64,000 nt of DNA from CAVPOO01 sp963707015 (GCA_963707015.1 CAVPOO010000021.1:62001-126000), one strand, 5' to 3'; shown: positions 44,275 through 53,632, counted from the first letter of the stretch. Numbers and translations are program-made. The notes: generated from the letters alone by a model not told the origin.

Positions 44275-45543
44275 ATGACCACGCGGCGCCGTGTCTGCCT
44301 TCTGAGAGCGGCGCGCCGCGCGCTCGCGGCGCTGATCCCAGCGCTCGTCCTCGCCTGCGATGAACCTCAGTCCCCGGCGCAACCGACGCTCAACTGGTAC
44401 GTCTTCGATGAGCCGTCGGGCGCCTTCGAAGCCGCGGCGCGGCGTTGTTCCGAGCTCTCGGAGGGTCGCTTCGAAATCCGGCTCACCGCGCTGCCCAGCG
44501 ACGCGGACCAGCAGCGTGAACAACTGGTCCGCCGTCTCGCGGCGAAGGACGCGCACATCGACATCATCGGCATGGATGTGATCTGGACGGCGGAGTTCGC
44601 CGCGGCGGGCTGGGTGTTGCCCTGGCGCGGTGAGCCGGCGCGACAGGCGACACAGGATCGTATTGCCGCGACGACCGCGAGCGCCACCTACAAGGGTCAA
44701 CTCTGGGCGGCGCCCTTCACCACCAACACCCAGCTGCTCTGGTATCGTACCGATCGGGTGAAGACGCCACCCGCGACCTGGAGCCAGATGATCGCTATGG
44801 CCGAGGCGCTCGGCAGGCGCGGCACCATCGAGGCCCAGGGCGAGCGTTATGAAGGCTTGACGGTATTCTTCACCTCGCTGCTCGCCTCCGCTGGGGGCAG
44901 CGTTCTGGACAGTTCGGGGGCGCAGCCCTCACTGGATGCGGCAGCCACTCGTGCGGCACTGCAGATCATGCGCCGGCTGGCGACGTCGCGGGCATCCGCG
45001 CCGGCGCTGTCCACCGCCCGCGAGGATCATGCCCGCCTGGCCTTCGAGGCCGGTGACTCCAGTTTCATGGTCAACTACACCTACGTCTGGCCGAGCGCCC
45101 GCCAGAACGCGCCTGAGGTGTCGGCCAACATGGGCTGGGCACGCTGGCCCGAGGTCCTCGACGGGACGCCCAGCCGTGTCACCCTTGGCGGCATCAACCT
45201 CGGGATCGGTGCCTGGTCCCGGCACCCGGCGCTCGCTTTTCAGGCGGCAGCCTGCATTGCCTCGGCCGATAACCAGCGCCTGGCGGCGGCGCGGGGTGGA
45301 CTGCCCCCCACCATGGCGTCGCTCTACGATGAGCCCGAGGTCCGGGCAACCTTTCCCTTCGCCGATCTCCTGCGGGCCACGCTGCGCGACGCGGTGCAGC
45401 GTCCCCAGACGCCCTTCTACAGCGATATCTCGCTGGCCATCAGCCGCACGCTGCATCCCATGCGAGACATCGACCCGGACAAAGACCTGGCACGACTGCG
45501 CGAGCGCGTTGCTCGTGCCCTGCGCTCCGAGGGCCTGCTGTGA
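44275..45543 (+). CDS. Sugar ABC transporter substrate-binding lipoprotein
   Basis: A 422-residue extracytoplasmic solute-binding protein of family 1 (maltose/trehalose type). The signal peptide (RRRVCLLRAARRALAALIPALVLAC) ends in a lipobox cysteine near residue 28. The mature domain has GMDVIWTAEFAAAGWVLPW and AAPFTTNTQLLWYRTD, typical of trehalose- and disaccharide-binding proteins. The ATG at 44275 gives a clean signal peptide. It heads a four-gene importer; its stop overlaps the next start. Confidence 0.88.
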   Translation: MTTRRRVCLLRAARRALAALIPALVLACDEPQSPAQPTLNWYVFDEPSGAFEAAARRCSELSEGRFEIRLTALPSDADQQREQLVRRLAAKDAHIDIIGMDVIWTAEFAAAGWVLPWRGEPARQATQDRIAATTASATYKGQLWAAPFTTNTQLLWYRTDRVKTPPATWSQMIAMAEALGRRGTIEAQGERYEGLTVFFTSLLASAGGSVLDSSGAQPSLDAAATRAALQIMRRLATSRASAPALSTAREDHARLAFEAGDSSFMVNYTYVWPSARQNAPEVSANMGWARWPEVLDGTPSRVTLGGINLGIGAWSRHPALAFQAAACIASADNQRLAAARGGLPPTMASLYDEPEVRATFPFADLLRATLRDAVQRPQTPFYSDISLAISRTLHPMRDIDPDKDLARLRERVARALRSEGLL

Positions 45544-46418
45544 GCACGCGTTCGCGATCCGAACGCCGCCTGGGCTGGTTACTCTGTGCGCCCGCGGTCG
45601 GCGCGATGTTGCTGGTCTGCGCCTATCCCGTGGTGTATGCGCTGTGGCTGTCGCTGCACCGCTACGACCTGCGGTTTCCGGAGCAACAGACATTCGTCGG
45701 TCTGGCAAACTATCTCAGCGTGCTGAGCTCGCCGGTCTGGTGGCAGTCGCTGAGCAACACCCTCATCATCACCATCGGCTCGGTGTCGGTAGAGCTGATT
45801 CTGGGCCTGGCGCTCGCCCTCCTCATGCACCGCGCCCTGTTCGGGCGCCGCACGCTCAGGGCCTCGGTCCTCGTCCCCTATGGCATGATCACCGTGGTCG
45901 CCGCGCTGGCCTGGAAGTTTGCCTTTGACCCGACCACCGGCTTCGTCAATGCCCTGCTCGGCCTGGATCAGGCCTGGCTCACGCAGCGCGGTTCGGCCTT
46001 CTTCGTGATCATCTTCACCGAGATCTGGAAGACCACGCCCTTCGTCGCCCTGCTGCTGCTCGCCGGACTGACGCTGGTGCCGCAGGAGCTGCTGCAGGCC
46101 GCGCGCGTCGACGGGGCAGGCGTCGTGCAACGCTTCTGGCGGGTGACCCTGCCCTTGATGAAACCGGCGATCCTGGTGGCCCTGCTGTTCCGCACCCTGG
46201 ATGCCTTTCGCATCTTCGATACCGTGTTCGTGCAGACGCGTGGCGCGCAGGACACCGAGTCGGTCTCGCTCGTCGGCTACAACACGCTGATCGCGCGCCT
46301 GAACCTGGGTCTCGGCTCGGCCGTATCGGTCCTGATCTTCGTGTGCGTGGTCCTGATCGCGATAGTGTTCGTGAAGGGCTTCGGCACATCGTTCACGCGC
46401 GGCGAGGAACGAGGCTGA
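45540..46418 (+). CDS. Sugar ABC transporter permease, MalF-like
   Basis: A 292-residue permease with six membrane segments and the EAA-type cytoplasmic loop (ELLQAARVDGAGVVQRFWRVTLPLMKPAI) that docks the ATPase. The start overlaps the binding-protein stop and the stop overlaps the next permease start (TGATG), so translation is coupled. CUT1 importer subfamily. Confidence 0.92.
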   Translation: MSTRSRSERRLGWLLCAPAVGAMLLVCAYPVVYALWLSLHRYDLRFPEQQTFVGLANYLSVLSSPVWWQSLSNTLIITIGSVSVELILGLALALLMHRALFGRRTLRASVLVPYGMITVVAALAWKFAFDPTTGFVNALLGLDQAWLTQRGSAFFVIIFTEIWKTTPFVALLLLAGLTLVPQELLQAARVDGAGVVQRFWRVTLPLMKPAILVALLFRTLDAFRIFDTVFVQTRGAQDTESVSLVGYNTLIARLNLGLGSAVSVLIFVCVVLIAIVFVKGFGTSFTRGEERG

Positions 46419-47233
46419 TGGAACGCCTGTTCTGGCGTGCCGGCACCCTGATCGTCATCGGCTATGCCCTGCTGCCGGTCGCCTGGATTCTGTCGCTGTC
46501 ACTCAAACGCGCGGCCGACCTCAACGACAAGCGTTTCTTCCCGCGCACCCTCAGCCTCGAGCATTACCAGGCGATCTTCACCGATGCCCAGTTCCCTGCG
46601 GCACTGTGGAATTCCCTGGGCATCGCCCTGCTCGCAACCCTGCTGGCGGTGTCGCTGGCCATGTTTGCCGCCTATGCGATCGTGCGCCTGGAGTTTGCGG
46701 GCAAACGCTGGATACTCGCTGGCGCGCTGTCCATCGCCATGTTTCCGCCCATCGCCATCATCGGACCGCTGTTCAACCTGTGGCGCACCACCGGCCTGTT
46801 CGACACCTGGGCCGGTCTTATTCTGCCCTACATAACTTTCAGCCTGCCGCTGGCCATCTGGACCCTGTCGGCCTTTTTTCGCGACATCCCCTGGGATCTC
46901 GACCGCGCCGCGCGCGTCGACGGCGCCTCAGCCTGGCAGGCCTTGCGCTATGTCATCGTGCCGCTTGCCGCACCCGGCGTGTTCACCACCGCGATACTGG
47001 TGTTCATCTTCGCGTGGAATGACTTTCTGTTTGCCAGTGCGCTCACCTCCACCAACAATGCGCGCACGGTACCGGCGGCTATTGCCTTCTTTACCGGGAG
47101 TTCCCGCTTCGAGCTGCCGACCGGTTCGATTGCGGCGGCGTCAGTCGTGGTGACGATTCCGATCATCATCATGGTGCTGGTCTTTCAGCGACGCATTGTC
47201 ACCGGTCTGACCGCGGGGGCGGTGAAGGGTTAA
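46418..47233 (+). CDS. Sugar ABC transporter permease, MalG-like
   Basis: A 271-residue permease with six membrane spans and the EAA loop (DLDRAARVDGASAWQALRYVIVPLAAPGV). ATG within TGATG. The partner is the MalF-like permease directly upstream; together they form the membrane channel of the importer. Confidence 0.92.
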   Translation: MERLFWRAGTLIVIGYALLPVAWILSLSLKRAADLNDKRFFPRTLSLEHYQAIFTDAQFPAALWNSLGIALLATLLAVSLAMFAAYAIVRLEFAGKRWILAGALSIAMFPPIAIIGPLFNLWRTTGLFDTWAGLILPYITFSLPLAIWTLSAFFRDIPWDLDRAARVDGASAWQALRYVIVPLAAPGVFTTAILVFIFAWNDFLFASALTSTNNARTVPAAIAFFTGSSRFELPTGSIAAASVVVTIPIIIMVLVFQRRIVTGLTAGAVKG

Positions 47234-47256
47234 GGCATGACATACGGGTAGAGACT

Positions 47257-48429
47257 GTGGCAGAAATCCGCATCAACAGGCTGAGCAAACGGTTTGCGGA
47301 CGGCACACTGGCTGTCAGCAACGCCGATTTCACCATTCATGACGGGGAGTTTTTCATTCTCGTCGGACCCTCGGGCTGTGGAAAATCAACGCTGCTCAAC
47401 ATGCTGGTCGGTCTGGAGGATGTGAGCGAAGGCGAGATACGCCTGGACGGTCGGATCATCAACGCTGTGGATCCCAAGGACCGCAACATGGCCATGGTCT
47501 TTCAGAGCTACGCCCTCTATCCGCACATGAGCGTGCGCGAGAACCTGGCCTTCCCGCTGAAGCTTGCGAAGCTCCCGCGCGCGGAGATCGCCCGCCGCGT
47601 CAACGAGGCCGCCGGGATCCTGGAACTCGATGGCCTGCTGGAGCGCAAGCCGCGCGCGCTTTCCGGCGGCCAGCGTCAGCGCGTCGCCATGGGTCGGGCG
47701 ATTGTGCGCCATCCCGCAGTGTTCCTTCTCGACGAACCTCTCTCGAATCTGGATGCACGCCTGCGCACCCAAATGCGCAGCGAAATCGCCCGAATCCAGA
47801 AACGCCTCGCCACCACGACGGTGTACGTCACCCACGACCAGACCGAGGCGCTGACGCTCGGCGAACGCGTGGCCGTAATGCGCCAAGGTGCCATCCAGCA
47901 GATCGGCACGCCGCGGGAATTGTACCGGCAACCCCGCAATCTGTTCGTCGCCGGTTTCATCGGCTCGCCGGCGATGAATTTTCTACCGGCCACGCTCGAC
48001 GGCGACCGGCTCAGGCTGCCCATGGTCGATCTGAAGCTGCCCGCTGATGCCCGGCTGCCCCGTTCCGGAAAGCCTGTGTCCCTGATCGCCGGCATCCGAC
48101 CCGAGCATTTCACGTTCGCACGTGCCGGTGATATGCCGCAAACGTCCTCAGCGAATTTTCGCGCCCACATCGAGGCCGTTGAATGGTCAGGCGCGGAGCT
48201 GTACGCGCACTTCGATGTCGGGCGCCTGAGCGCCGATACGGTCCGCGGTCTGGACCATGCGCTTGGCCCGGATTTGCCAAAGGGCGCGGGCAGCCGCGCG
48301 ATCGCGCGGCTGAATCCGGATACACCCGTCGCCGCAGGTGACACACTCGAACTGTCGCTGGACGCGGGCAGGCTGCACCTGTTCCATGCCGAAACCGGCG
48401 CAAATCTCGCGCTCACTGACGCAAAGTAA
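47257..48429 (+). CDS. Sugar ABC transporter ATPase, MalK/UgpC-like
   Basis: A 390-residue ATPase with Walker A GPSGCGKST, signature LSGGQRQRV, Walker B VFLLDEPLSNLD and a C-terminal TOBE/OB regulatory domain (IAGIRPEHFTF). GTG start. Fourth gene of the importer. No glycosidase, phosphorylase, kinase or regulator is in the cluster, so the substrate (a disaccharide or a glucosylated osmolyte are options) is not determined. Confidence 0.93.
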   Translation: MAEIRINRLSKRFADGTLAVSNADFTIHDGEFFILVGPSGCGKSTLLNMLVGLEDVSEGEIRLDGRIINAVDPKDRNMAMVFQSYALYPHMSVRENLAFPLKLAKLPRAEIARRVNEAAGILELDGLLERKPRALSGGQRQRVAMGRAIVRHPAVFLLDEPLSNLDARLRTQMRSEIARIQKRLATTTVYVTHDQTEALTLGERVAVMRQGAIQQIGTPRELYRQPRNLFVAGFIGSPAMNFLPATLDGDRLRLPMVDLKLPADARLPRSGKPVSLIAGIRPEHFTFARAGDMPQTSSANFRAHIEAVEWSGAELYAHFDVGRLSADTVRGLDHALGPDLPKGAGSRAIARLNPDTPVAAGDTLELSLDAGRLHLFHAETGANLALTDAK

Positions 48430-48498
48430 GGTGGCGGCGCTAAGAGCGCCCGCGCCTGAATCGGCGAGTTCCCCGATTCATATGGGGCTAACACTCTC

Positions 48499-48643
48499 TA
48501 AGCTGAGTGTCAGTATTTTTGTTTATAGCCACGGAATCCACGGAAAAACACGGAAAGAACCAATACCCATAAGAATTGTTTCCGTGTTCTTCCGTGGATT
48601 CCGTGGCCATACTATCCTTAATCATCAGATTGAAAAAGCACCA
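48499..48643 (+). repeat. CCACGGAA palindromic element, copy 1
   Basis: A ~145-bp element with a core inverted repeat of 29 bases (48528-48556 against 48579-48607, one mismatch) built from three spaced CACGGAA motifs per arm. It has conserved flanks beginning TAAGCTGAGTG and ending ATCATCAGATTGAAAAAGCAC. Copy 2 (53019-53164) carries the same core and both flanks in opposite orientation. Copy 1 lies between the convergent transporter ATPase and universal-stress genes and could act as a two-way transcription barrier. Confidence 0.9.
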
Positions 48644-48651
48644 GGCGCGAC

Positions 48652-49098
48652 TCAAGGCCGGCGTTCCGGAACAAACATGATCGGACACTCAGATTCCCCC
48701 AGCAGCCGCTCGCCCGTACCATCGAGCAGGGCACGGTACAGGAGACCGTGGCCATGCGAGCCCACCACGACCAGATCGGCGTCCAGCCGCTGCGACTCTT
48801 CCAGTATCGTGTCGCTGGTCGCACCCTCGGTCAACAGGGCACTGGCATCGATCTCCCTGTCCCGCAGGCATTGCGCGAGACGTTGCAGGAACTGATGTTC
48901 ATGGCGAAGCTCGCTGGCGATCTCCCCGCGCACCCGCTTGCGGTCCACGTTGAAGGGCAGCGGGCCAGACTGCGGGACCACATGCAGAAGCCACACCTTG
49001 CTCGAAAAGGCGCGGGCCAGTTCACAGACACGCTGCATGACAGGCGATGCTGTGGTCGTGGACTCACAATCATCGATGGCCACAAGTATCGTTTTCAC
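48652..49098 (-). CDS. Universal stress protein, UspA family
   Basis: A 148-residue single-domain Usp with the ATP-binding type G-2x-G-9x-G pattern near the end (VVGSHGHGLLYRALLDGTGERLL). It begins VKTILVAIDDC. The GTG start at 49098 is chosen because AAGGAG lies 9 bases upstream; a longer frame to 49248 has no signal. Role in the stress response inferred from the family only. Confidence 0.88.
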   Translation of the reverse strand: MKTILVAIDDCESTTTASPVMQRVCELARAFSSKVWLLHVVPQSGPLPFNVDRKRVRGEIASELRHEHQFLQRLAQCLRDREIDASALLTEGATSDTILEESQRLDADLVVVGSHGHGLLYRALLDGTGERLLGESECPIMFVPERRP

Positions 49099-49355
49099 TG
49101 ACCGGAACTCCTTCGCCAATCCATCCGCCGCTCGGATCCAGCGGTTCGCTCGACCATTCATTGTACACCCGCGGACGCTCAGCGGCTCTGCCGGCACGCC
49201 AAAGGCGAACCCGCAACTGCTGTCTCCATCGGGCTGCCGCAGCCGCATAGCTGACCCCCGTCGAAGCAGCGGCGCCCCGCATCAGCCGGGTGGCAAGGTC
49301 AGGCCTCCAGCGTCTGTCTGCCCATCGCTTGCCGCCTGCCGCGGGTCCCGGGGAT

Positions 49356-50270
49356 TCAGGACATGGCCCGGGCATTCTGCACGCCGATCAGAACCACGCC
49401 GGCCAGCATAATGCCCCCTGCCAGCAGGTGCCGCCAGACCCGCCTCTCCCCGAACAGCAAGGCACCGTAGCCGATGGCGAACAGCAGACTGGTGCGTTTA
49501 ACCGCGATCATGTAGGCCACTTCGGTCTTCTGAATCGCCAGAAAGTGCGTTACGACCATCGCGGCCATCAGGAACCCGACCACCAGATGCGGCATCATCC
49601 GCCGGCGCAGAACACCCGGCCCCCCGCCGGCAGGCAGGTACAGGACGAATACGACCAGCCCCAGCAGGCAAAAGTAGAACGCGCCGAAAAACCAGGGGGT
49701 TGTGTACTGCATGGCGCCCTTCCCCATGACCGAGGTGAGGCTGTAGATCACCGCAACCACCAGCATCAGTTGCGAACCCTTCTCGGAGAGGATCGCCCGG
49801 AACGGCGCCAGCCAGCTCCAGCCCTGTTTCCCGCGCACCCGCTCTGCATTCAGCAGCCAGGCCCCGCACACGACCAGCAGGATACCGGTGAATCCGGCTG
49901 CACTCACGGTTTCACCGAGCAGCAGATAACCGGTCAATGTCGTGATAACCGGCGTGAAAGCAAGATAGGGGACCGTATGTGCAAGTGGATAATCACGAAT
50001 AGCACGCATGTACAACAGCATGGCCGCCACTTCCAGCGGCACCAGCGCGGCGACCCAGTACCAGAACTGCACCGGCAGTTCCGGCCAGGGCTGCAGGAGG
50101 ACGATGGGAGCGAGGAAGAGCGCGCTAAAGAGGAAGCGAACCAACAGCAATTCGCGCGCGCGGTAGCCGCTCAGCCAGTATTTCGTCGCGGCGTCAGCGG
50201 AAGCGAGACTGAGCGCCGACAACAGTGAGAGGATGAACCAGTGCATCGGAGTAAGCGACGTGCCTGGCAT
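49356..50270 (-). CDS. DMT/EamA-family transporter
   Basis: A 304-residue membrane protein with ten predicted spans in two EamA repeats (LLLVRFLFSALFLAPIV and LAHTVPYLAFTPVITTLTGYLLLGE in the first; AVKRTSLLFAIGYGALLFGE in the second). Substrate unknown. ATGs at 50270 and 50246 are both possible; neither has a strong ribosome-binding site. It follows purA and the largest heptamer array on the same strand. Confidence 0.86.
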   Translation of the reverse strand: MPGTSLTPMHWFILSLLSALSLASADAATKYWLSGYRARELLLVRFLFSALFLAPIVLLQPWPELPVQFWYWVAALVPLEVAAMLLYMRAIRDYPLAHTVPYLAFTPVITTLTGYLLLGETVSAAGFTGILLVVCGAWLLNAERVRGKQGWSWLAPFRAILSEKGSQLMLVVAVIYSLTSVMGKGAMQYTTPWFFGAFYFCLLGLVVFVLYLPAGGGPGVLRRRMMPHLVVGFLMAAMVVTHFLAIQKTEVAYMIAVKRTSLLFAIGYGALLFGERRVWRHLLAGGIMLAGVVLIGVQNARAMS

Positions 50271-50285
50271 TCAGGCAAAGGAACC

Positions 50286-50313
50286 CAGAATTCAGGAGCC
50301 AGCACTCAGAATC
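50286..50313 (-). repeat. Four heptamers in reverse orientation
   Basis: CAGAATT, CAGGAGC, CAGCACT and CAGAATC in strict 7-base register, the reverse complement of the unit used in the adjacent array at 50327-50459. In RNA the two parts could pair into an extended stem. Confidence 0.75.
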
Positions 50314-50326
50314 TCAGACCCTCACC

Positions 50327-50459
<133 letters not shown>

Positions 50460-50468
50460 GTCTTTCTT

Positions 50469-51764
50469 CTATCCGTCAAACGGGTGCCGCAGGATGATAT
50501 TATCGTTGCGCTCAGGGCCTGTCGAAATAATAGCAACCGGCACCTCGACAAGCGCCTCGATTTTCCTGAGATAGGCCCTGGCGTTCTCCGGCAGCTGCTC
50601 ATACGCCGTGATTCCTACGGTGGACTCTTTCCAGCCCGGCAGTTCTTCGTAGATCGGTGCACAGCTGGCCAGGGCCTCGGCGCCGACGGGGGGCGTTCCG
50701 CGTTCGCCATCACTGCACGTGTAACCGACACAGAGTCGCAGGGTGTCCAGACCGTCCAGGACATCGAGCTTGGTAATGCAGAGCCCGCTGACACTGTTGA
50801 TCTGATTTGCCCGGCGCAGTGCCACCGCGTCAAACCAGCCGCAGCGCCGCGGGCGGCCCGTGGTGGAACCGAACTCATTTCCCTGCTTTGCCAGGTGTTC
50901 GCCCATGGCGTCGAAGAGTTCGGTCGGGAAAGGGCCGGCACCGACCCGGGTCGTGTAGGCCTTGGTGATACCGAGAATATAGTCCAGGTTGCGCGGCCCC
51001 ACGCCACTGCCCGTACAGGCGCCACCCGCCGTCGTATTCGAGGAGGTAACGAACGGATAGGTGCCATGATCGATATCGAGCAGGGCGCCCTGGGCTCCCT
51101 CGAACATGACGTTGTCGCCGCGCCGGCGGTGCTGGTCCAGAATCTCCGGCACATCGCCGATCATCGGGGCCAGTTCCTCAGCCAGGCTCAGGGTTTCATC
51201 CAGCACCTGCTGATAGTCGACGGGGTCGACCTTGAAGTAATGCTGGAGTGCGAAGTTGTGGTAGTCCATGACCTCGCCCAGACGCGAGGCCAGGTGTTCC
51301 CGGTGAAAAATCTCACCCAGCTTCAAGCCACGCCGCGAAATCTTGTCTTCATACGCAGGGCCGATGCCGCGTCCTGTCGTCCCGATTGCCGCCTTGCCGC
51401 GAGCCTTCTCGCGCGCGTGATCCAGTGCGACGTGGTAAGGGAGTATGAGCGCACAGGCCTCGCTTATCTTCAGGCGTTCCCGCGCCGGCACGCCCTTGTC
51501 TTCGAGCATGCGGATTTCTTTGAACAGTGCGGTTGGCGAAAGGACGACACCGTTTCCGATCAGGCAGCTGACACCGTCACGCAGCACCCCCGACGGGACC
51601 AGGTGCAGAACCGTCTTCTCCCCGTCGATGACCAGCGTATGGCCGGCATTATGCCCGCCCTGAAAACGCACCACCGCCCTCGCACGCTCGGTCAGCAGAT
51701 CCACGACCTTGCCCTTACCCTCATCACCCCACTGGGTGCCGATCACGACAACATTCCTACCCAT
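50469..51764 (-). CDS. purA: Adenylosuccinate synthetase
   Basis: A 431-residue GTP-dependent enzyme converting IMP plus aspartate to adenylosuccinate. Conserved IGTQWGDEGKGKVVDLL at the start, FQGGHNAGHTLV, the IMP/metal region GTTGRGIGPAYEDK, and SVTRPRRCGWFD-like guanine/aspartate-binding segment (STTGRPRRCGWFDAV). It is 42 bases after hisZ, the usual order. Confidence 0.97.
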   Translation of the reverse strand: MGRNVVVIGTQWGDEGKGKVVDLLTERARAVVRFQGGHNAGHTLVIDGEKTVLHLVPSGVLRDGVSCLIGNGVVLSPTALFKEIRMLEDKGVPARERLKISEACALILPYHVALDHAREKARGKAAIGTTGRGIGPAYEDKISRRGLKLGEIFHREHLASRLGEVMDYHNFALQHYFKVDPVDYQQVLDETLSLAEELAPMIGDVPEILDQHRRRGDNVMFEGAQGALLDIDHGTYPFVTSSNTTAGGACTGSGVGPRNLDYILGITKAYTTRVGAGPFPTELFDAMGEHLAKQGNEFGSTTGRPRRCGWFDAVALRRANQINSVSGLCITKLDVLDGLDTLRLCVGYTCSDGERGTPPVGAEALASCAPIYEELPGWKESTVGITAYEQLPENARAYLRKIEALVEVPVAIISTGPERNDNIILRHPFDG

Positions 51765-51806
51765 TTGAACGCTTTCTCCCCAGGGCCTTGTCTGACCCGT
51801 GCGCCA

Positions 51807-52991
51807 TCAGAATCGCTCCACCACCCAGGCATTAGCCTGTTTGACAAGTTTTCGGTTGCAGTGACTCTCGACCGGATACACCGTCTGACCCGGCAACATC
51901 ACAACCACAATCTCTCCGGCCTCCCGAAGTTCCGCAATCCGCTGCTCCAGAGCCGCATCGCCACTGGCGGGCGCCAGTATCCCCCCGCGTGCCGGGCTGA
52001 CATCGCGGCCACTCAACGCGATGAGCGTTTTCAGATCGGCACTGAAACCGGTTGCCGGCCGCGCCCGACCGAAGACCTCACCGATCTGGTCATAGCGTCC
52101 GCCGCGTGCGATCTCTTCGCCGCAACCCGGCGTAAACGCGGCAAACACGACGCCGGTCTGATAGCCGTAGCCGCGCAGTTCCGCAAGATCAAAATACAAG
52201 GGCAGATCCGGCCAGCGCCGCTTAACCTCGGTGGCAATCGCAACCAGATCATCCAGTGCGGCATGCACAGATTCGTCTGCGTCCTCCAACAGGGCTCGCG
52301 CCCTGTCCAGCACGCCCCAGTCACCGTGGAGCCGTGCCAGACCGCCCAGCTGTTCATTAACCATCGCTGGCAGATGCAGGGCTTCCAGCAGGGCGTGAAT
52401 TTCCGGCAATGCCTTACGCTGCAGCACCTCGAACAGGCCATCTTCCTGTTCGTCCGTCAAATCTGCCTGCCGCGCCAGATTGCGAAAGATCCCCACATGC
52501 CCGAGATCCAGATGCACATGGTCTATGCCCGTGATACGCAGCGTCTCCAGCATCAGCGCCAGTATCTCCAGGTCGCTTTCCATCCCCGCATGGCCGAACA
52601 GTTCCGCACCCACCTGCATCGGACTGCGTGATCCTGCAAATCCGTCGGGACGCGTGTGCAGCACCGTCCCGAGGTAACACAGACGCACCGGCCCTTCCCG
52701 TTTCAGCTGATGGGTGTCGATGCGCGCCGCCTGCGGCGTCATATCCGCGCGTACGCCGAGTAAGCGTCCGGTCAGCTGGTCAGTCAACTTGAAGGTCTGC
52801 AGATCCAGGTCATGCCCGGTACCCGTGAGCAGTGACTCGAGGAACTCCACCATGGGCGGAATGATCAGCTCATAGCCCCAACTGCGGTAGACATCCAGCA
52901 GGCGCCGGCGCAGCGTCTCCAGCCGCCATGCCTCATCGGGCAGGAGCTCTGCAATCCCTTCCGGCAGTAACCAGTGATCCAACGCCGTCAT
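51807..52991 (-). CDS. hisZ: ATP phosphoribosyltransferase regulatory subunit HisZ
   Basis: A 394-residue histidyl-tRNA synthetase paralogue lacking aminoacylation function; it activates short-form HisG in the first step of histidine synthesis. The start MTALDHWLLPEGIAELLP and motif 2-like MTPQAARID distinguish it from HisS. An ATG two codons upstream (52997) is an alternative. A short-form hisG is therefore expected elsewhere. In relatives it follows yjeT closely; here two repeat elements separate them. Confidence 0.94.
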   Translation of the reverse strand: MTALDHWLLPEGIAELLPDEAWRLETLRRRLLDVYRSWGYELIIPPMVEFLESLLTGTGHDLDLQTFKLTDQLTGRLLGVRADMTPQAARIDTHQLKREGPVRLCYLGTVLHTRPDGFAGSRSPMQVGAELFGHAGMESDLEILALMLETLRITGIDHVHLDLGHVGIFRNLARQADLTDEQEDGLFEVLQRKALPEIHALLEALHLPAMVNEQLGGLARLHGDWGVLDRARALLEDADESVHAALDDLVAIATEVKRRWPDLPLYFDLAELRGYGYQTGVVFAAFTPGCGEEIARGGRYDQIGEVFGRARPATGFSADLKTLIALSGRDVSPARGGILAPASGDAALEQRIAELREAGEIVVVMLPGQTVYPVESHCNRKLVKQANAWVVERF

Positions 52992-53018
52992 ACCCATCCG
53001 CGAACCTGTGTTTGTCGC

Positions 53019-53164
53019 CCTAGTGCTTTTTCAATCTGATGATGACGGATATTATGGCCACGGAATCCACGGAAAAACACCGAAAGAACCAACACTCATT
53101 AGGATTTTTTCTGTGTCCTTCCGTGCATTCCGTGGCTGTATATAAAATGCTGGCACTCAGCTTA
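53019..53164 (-). repeat. CCACGGAA palindromic element, copy 2
   Basis: A ~146-bp copy of the element at 48499-48643 in reverse orientation, with core arms (GGCCACGGAATCCACGG and CCGTGCATTCCGTGG) and both conserved flanks (GTGCTTTTTCAATCTGATGAT and CACTCAGCTTA). Its core is more diverged than that of copy 1. It starts 22 bases upstream of the longer hisZ start. Confidence 0.9.
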
Positions 53165-53202
53165 AGTTGTCAGCATCTGTCATTGTCAAGCTGTAAAGAG
53201 TA

Positions 53203-53450
53203 CTAGCCCGCATTTCTCACCGGGATCCCGGATGCTGGCGCAGGGCTCGTGTGTCCGGACGCCGCGCTGGAGGGAAAGTGGTAGCCGTAGCTACCACTTG
53301 AGTGAAGCGCAAGTCCGGGCGCGCGAGAACCAGCGAGGGCCGGGATAGGCGCTGCCTGATTACACACTGTCTTTTTCCTGATCTGCACTCCGTTCCTTAC
53401 CTCAGTGCATTATGTGACTCTATCGCCGCCCGGTGAGAAATGCAGGCTAG
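53203..53450. mobile_element. 248-bp MITE-like element with 22-bp inverted ends
   Basis: The ends CTAGCCCGCATTTCTCACC (from 53203) and GGTGAGAAATGCAGGCTAG (to 53450) are part of 22-bp terminal inverted repeats with one mismatch. The centre is a perfect 10-bp hairpin (AAGTGGTAGC-CGTA-GCTACCACTT, 53276-53299) inside a longer imperfect palindrome. There is no coding capacity. The right CTAG provides the TAG stop of yjeT. No target-site duplication beyond CTAG itself is seen. It may be mobilised by a transposase elsewhere in the genome. Confidence 0.8.
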
Positions 53451-53632
53451 CGCACGAGATAGAGCAGCGCGACGCCGGCAAGCATACTGATCAGCCCGGT
53501 GATGCGCAGGCCCCGGTTATCCATCTGACTCGCCGTCTGCAAGGTGCGCCGCGTGGTTTCCGGACTCAGGAAGGGCAGGATCCCCTCCAGGACCAGCATG
53601 AGCGCGAGCGCTGAAAGCAGATCTTGCCACAT
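53447..53632 (-). CDS. yjeT: DUF2065 family protein (YjeT)
   Basis: A 61-residue protein with two membrane helices (LLSALALMLVLEGILPFL and LRITGLISMLAGVALLYL), the DUF2065/YjeT pattern, always near hflC and hisZ or purA in this group. Length matches relatives (61-65). Its TAG stop falls within the terminal CTAG of the adjacent MITE-like element. Function unknown. Confidence 0.88.
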   Translation of the reverse strand: MWQDLLSALALMLVLEGILPFLSPETTRRTLQTASQMDNRGLRITGLISMLAGVALLYLVR

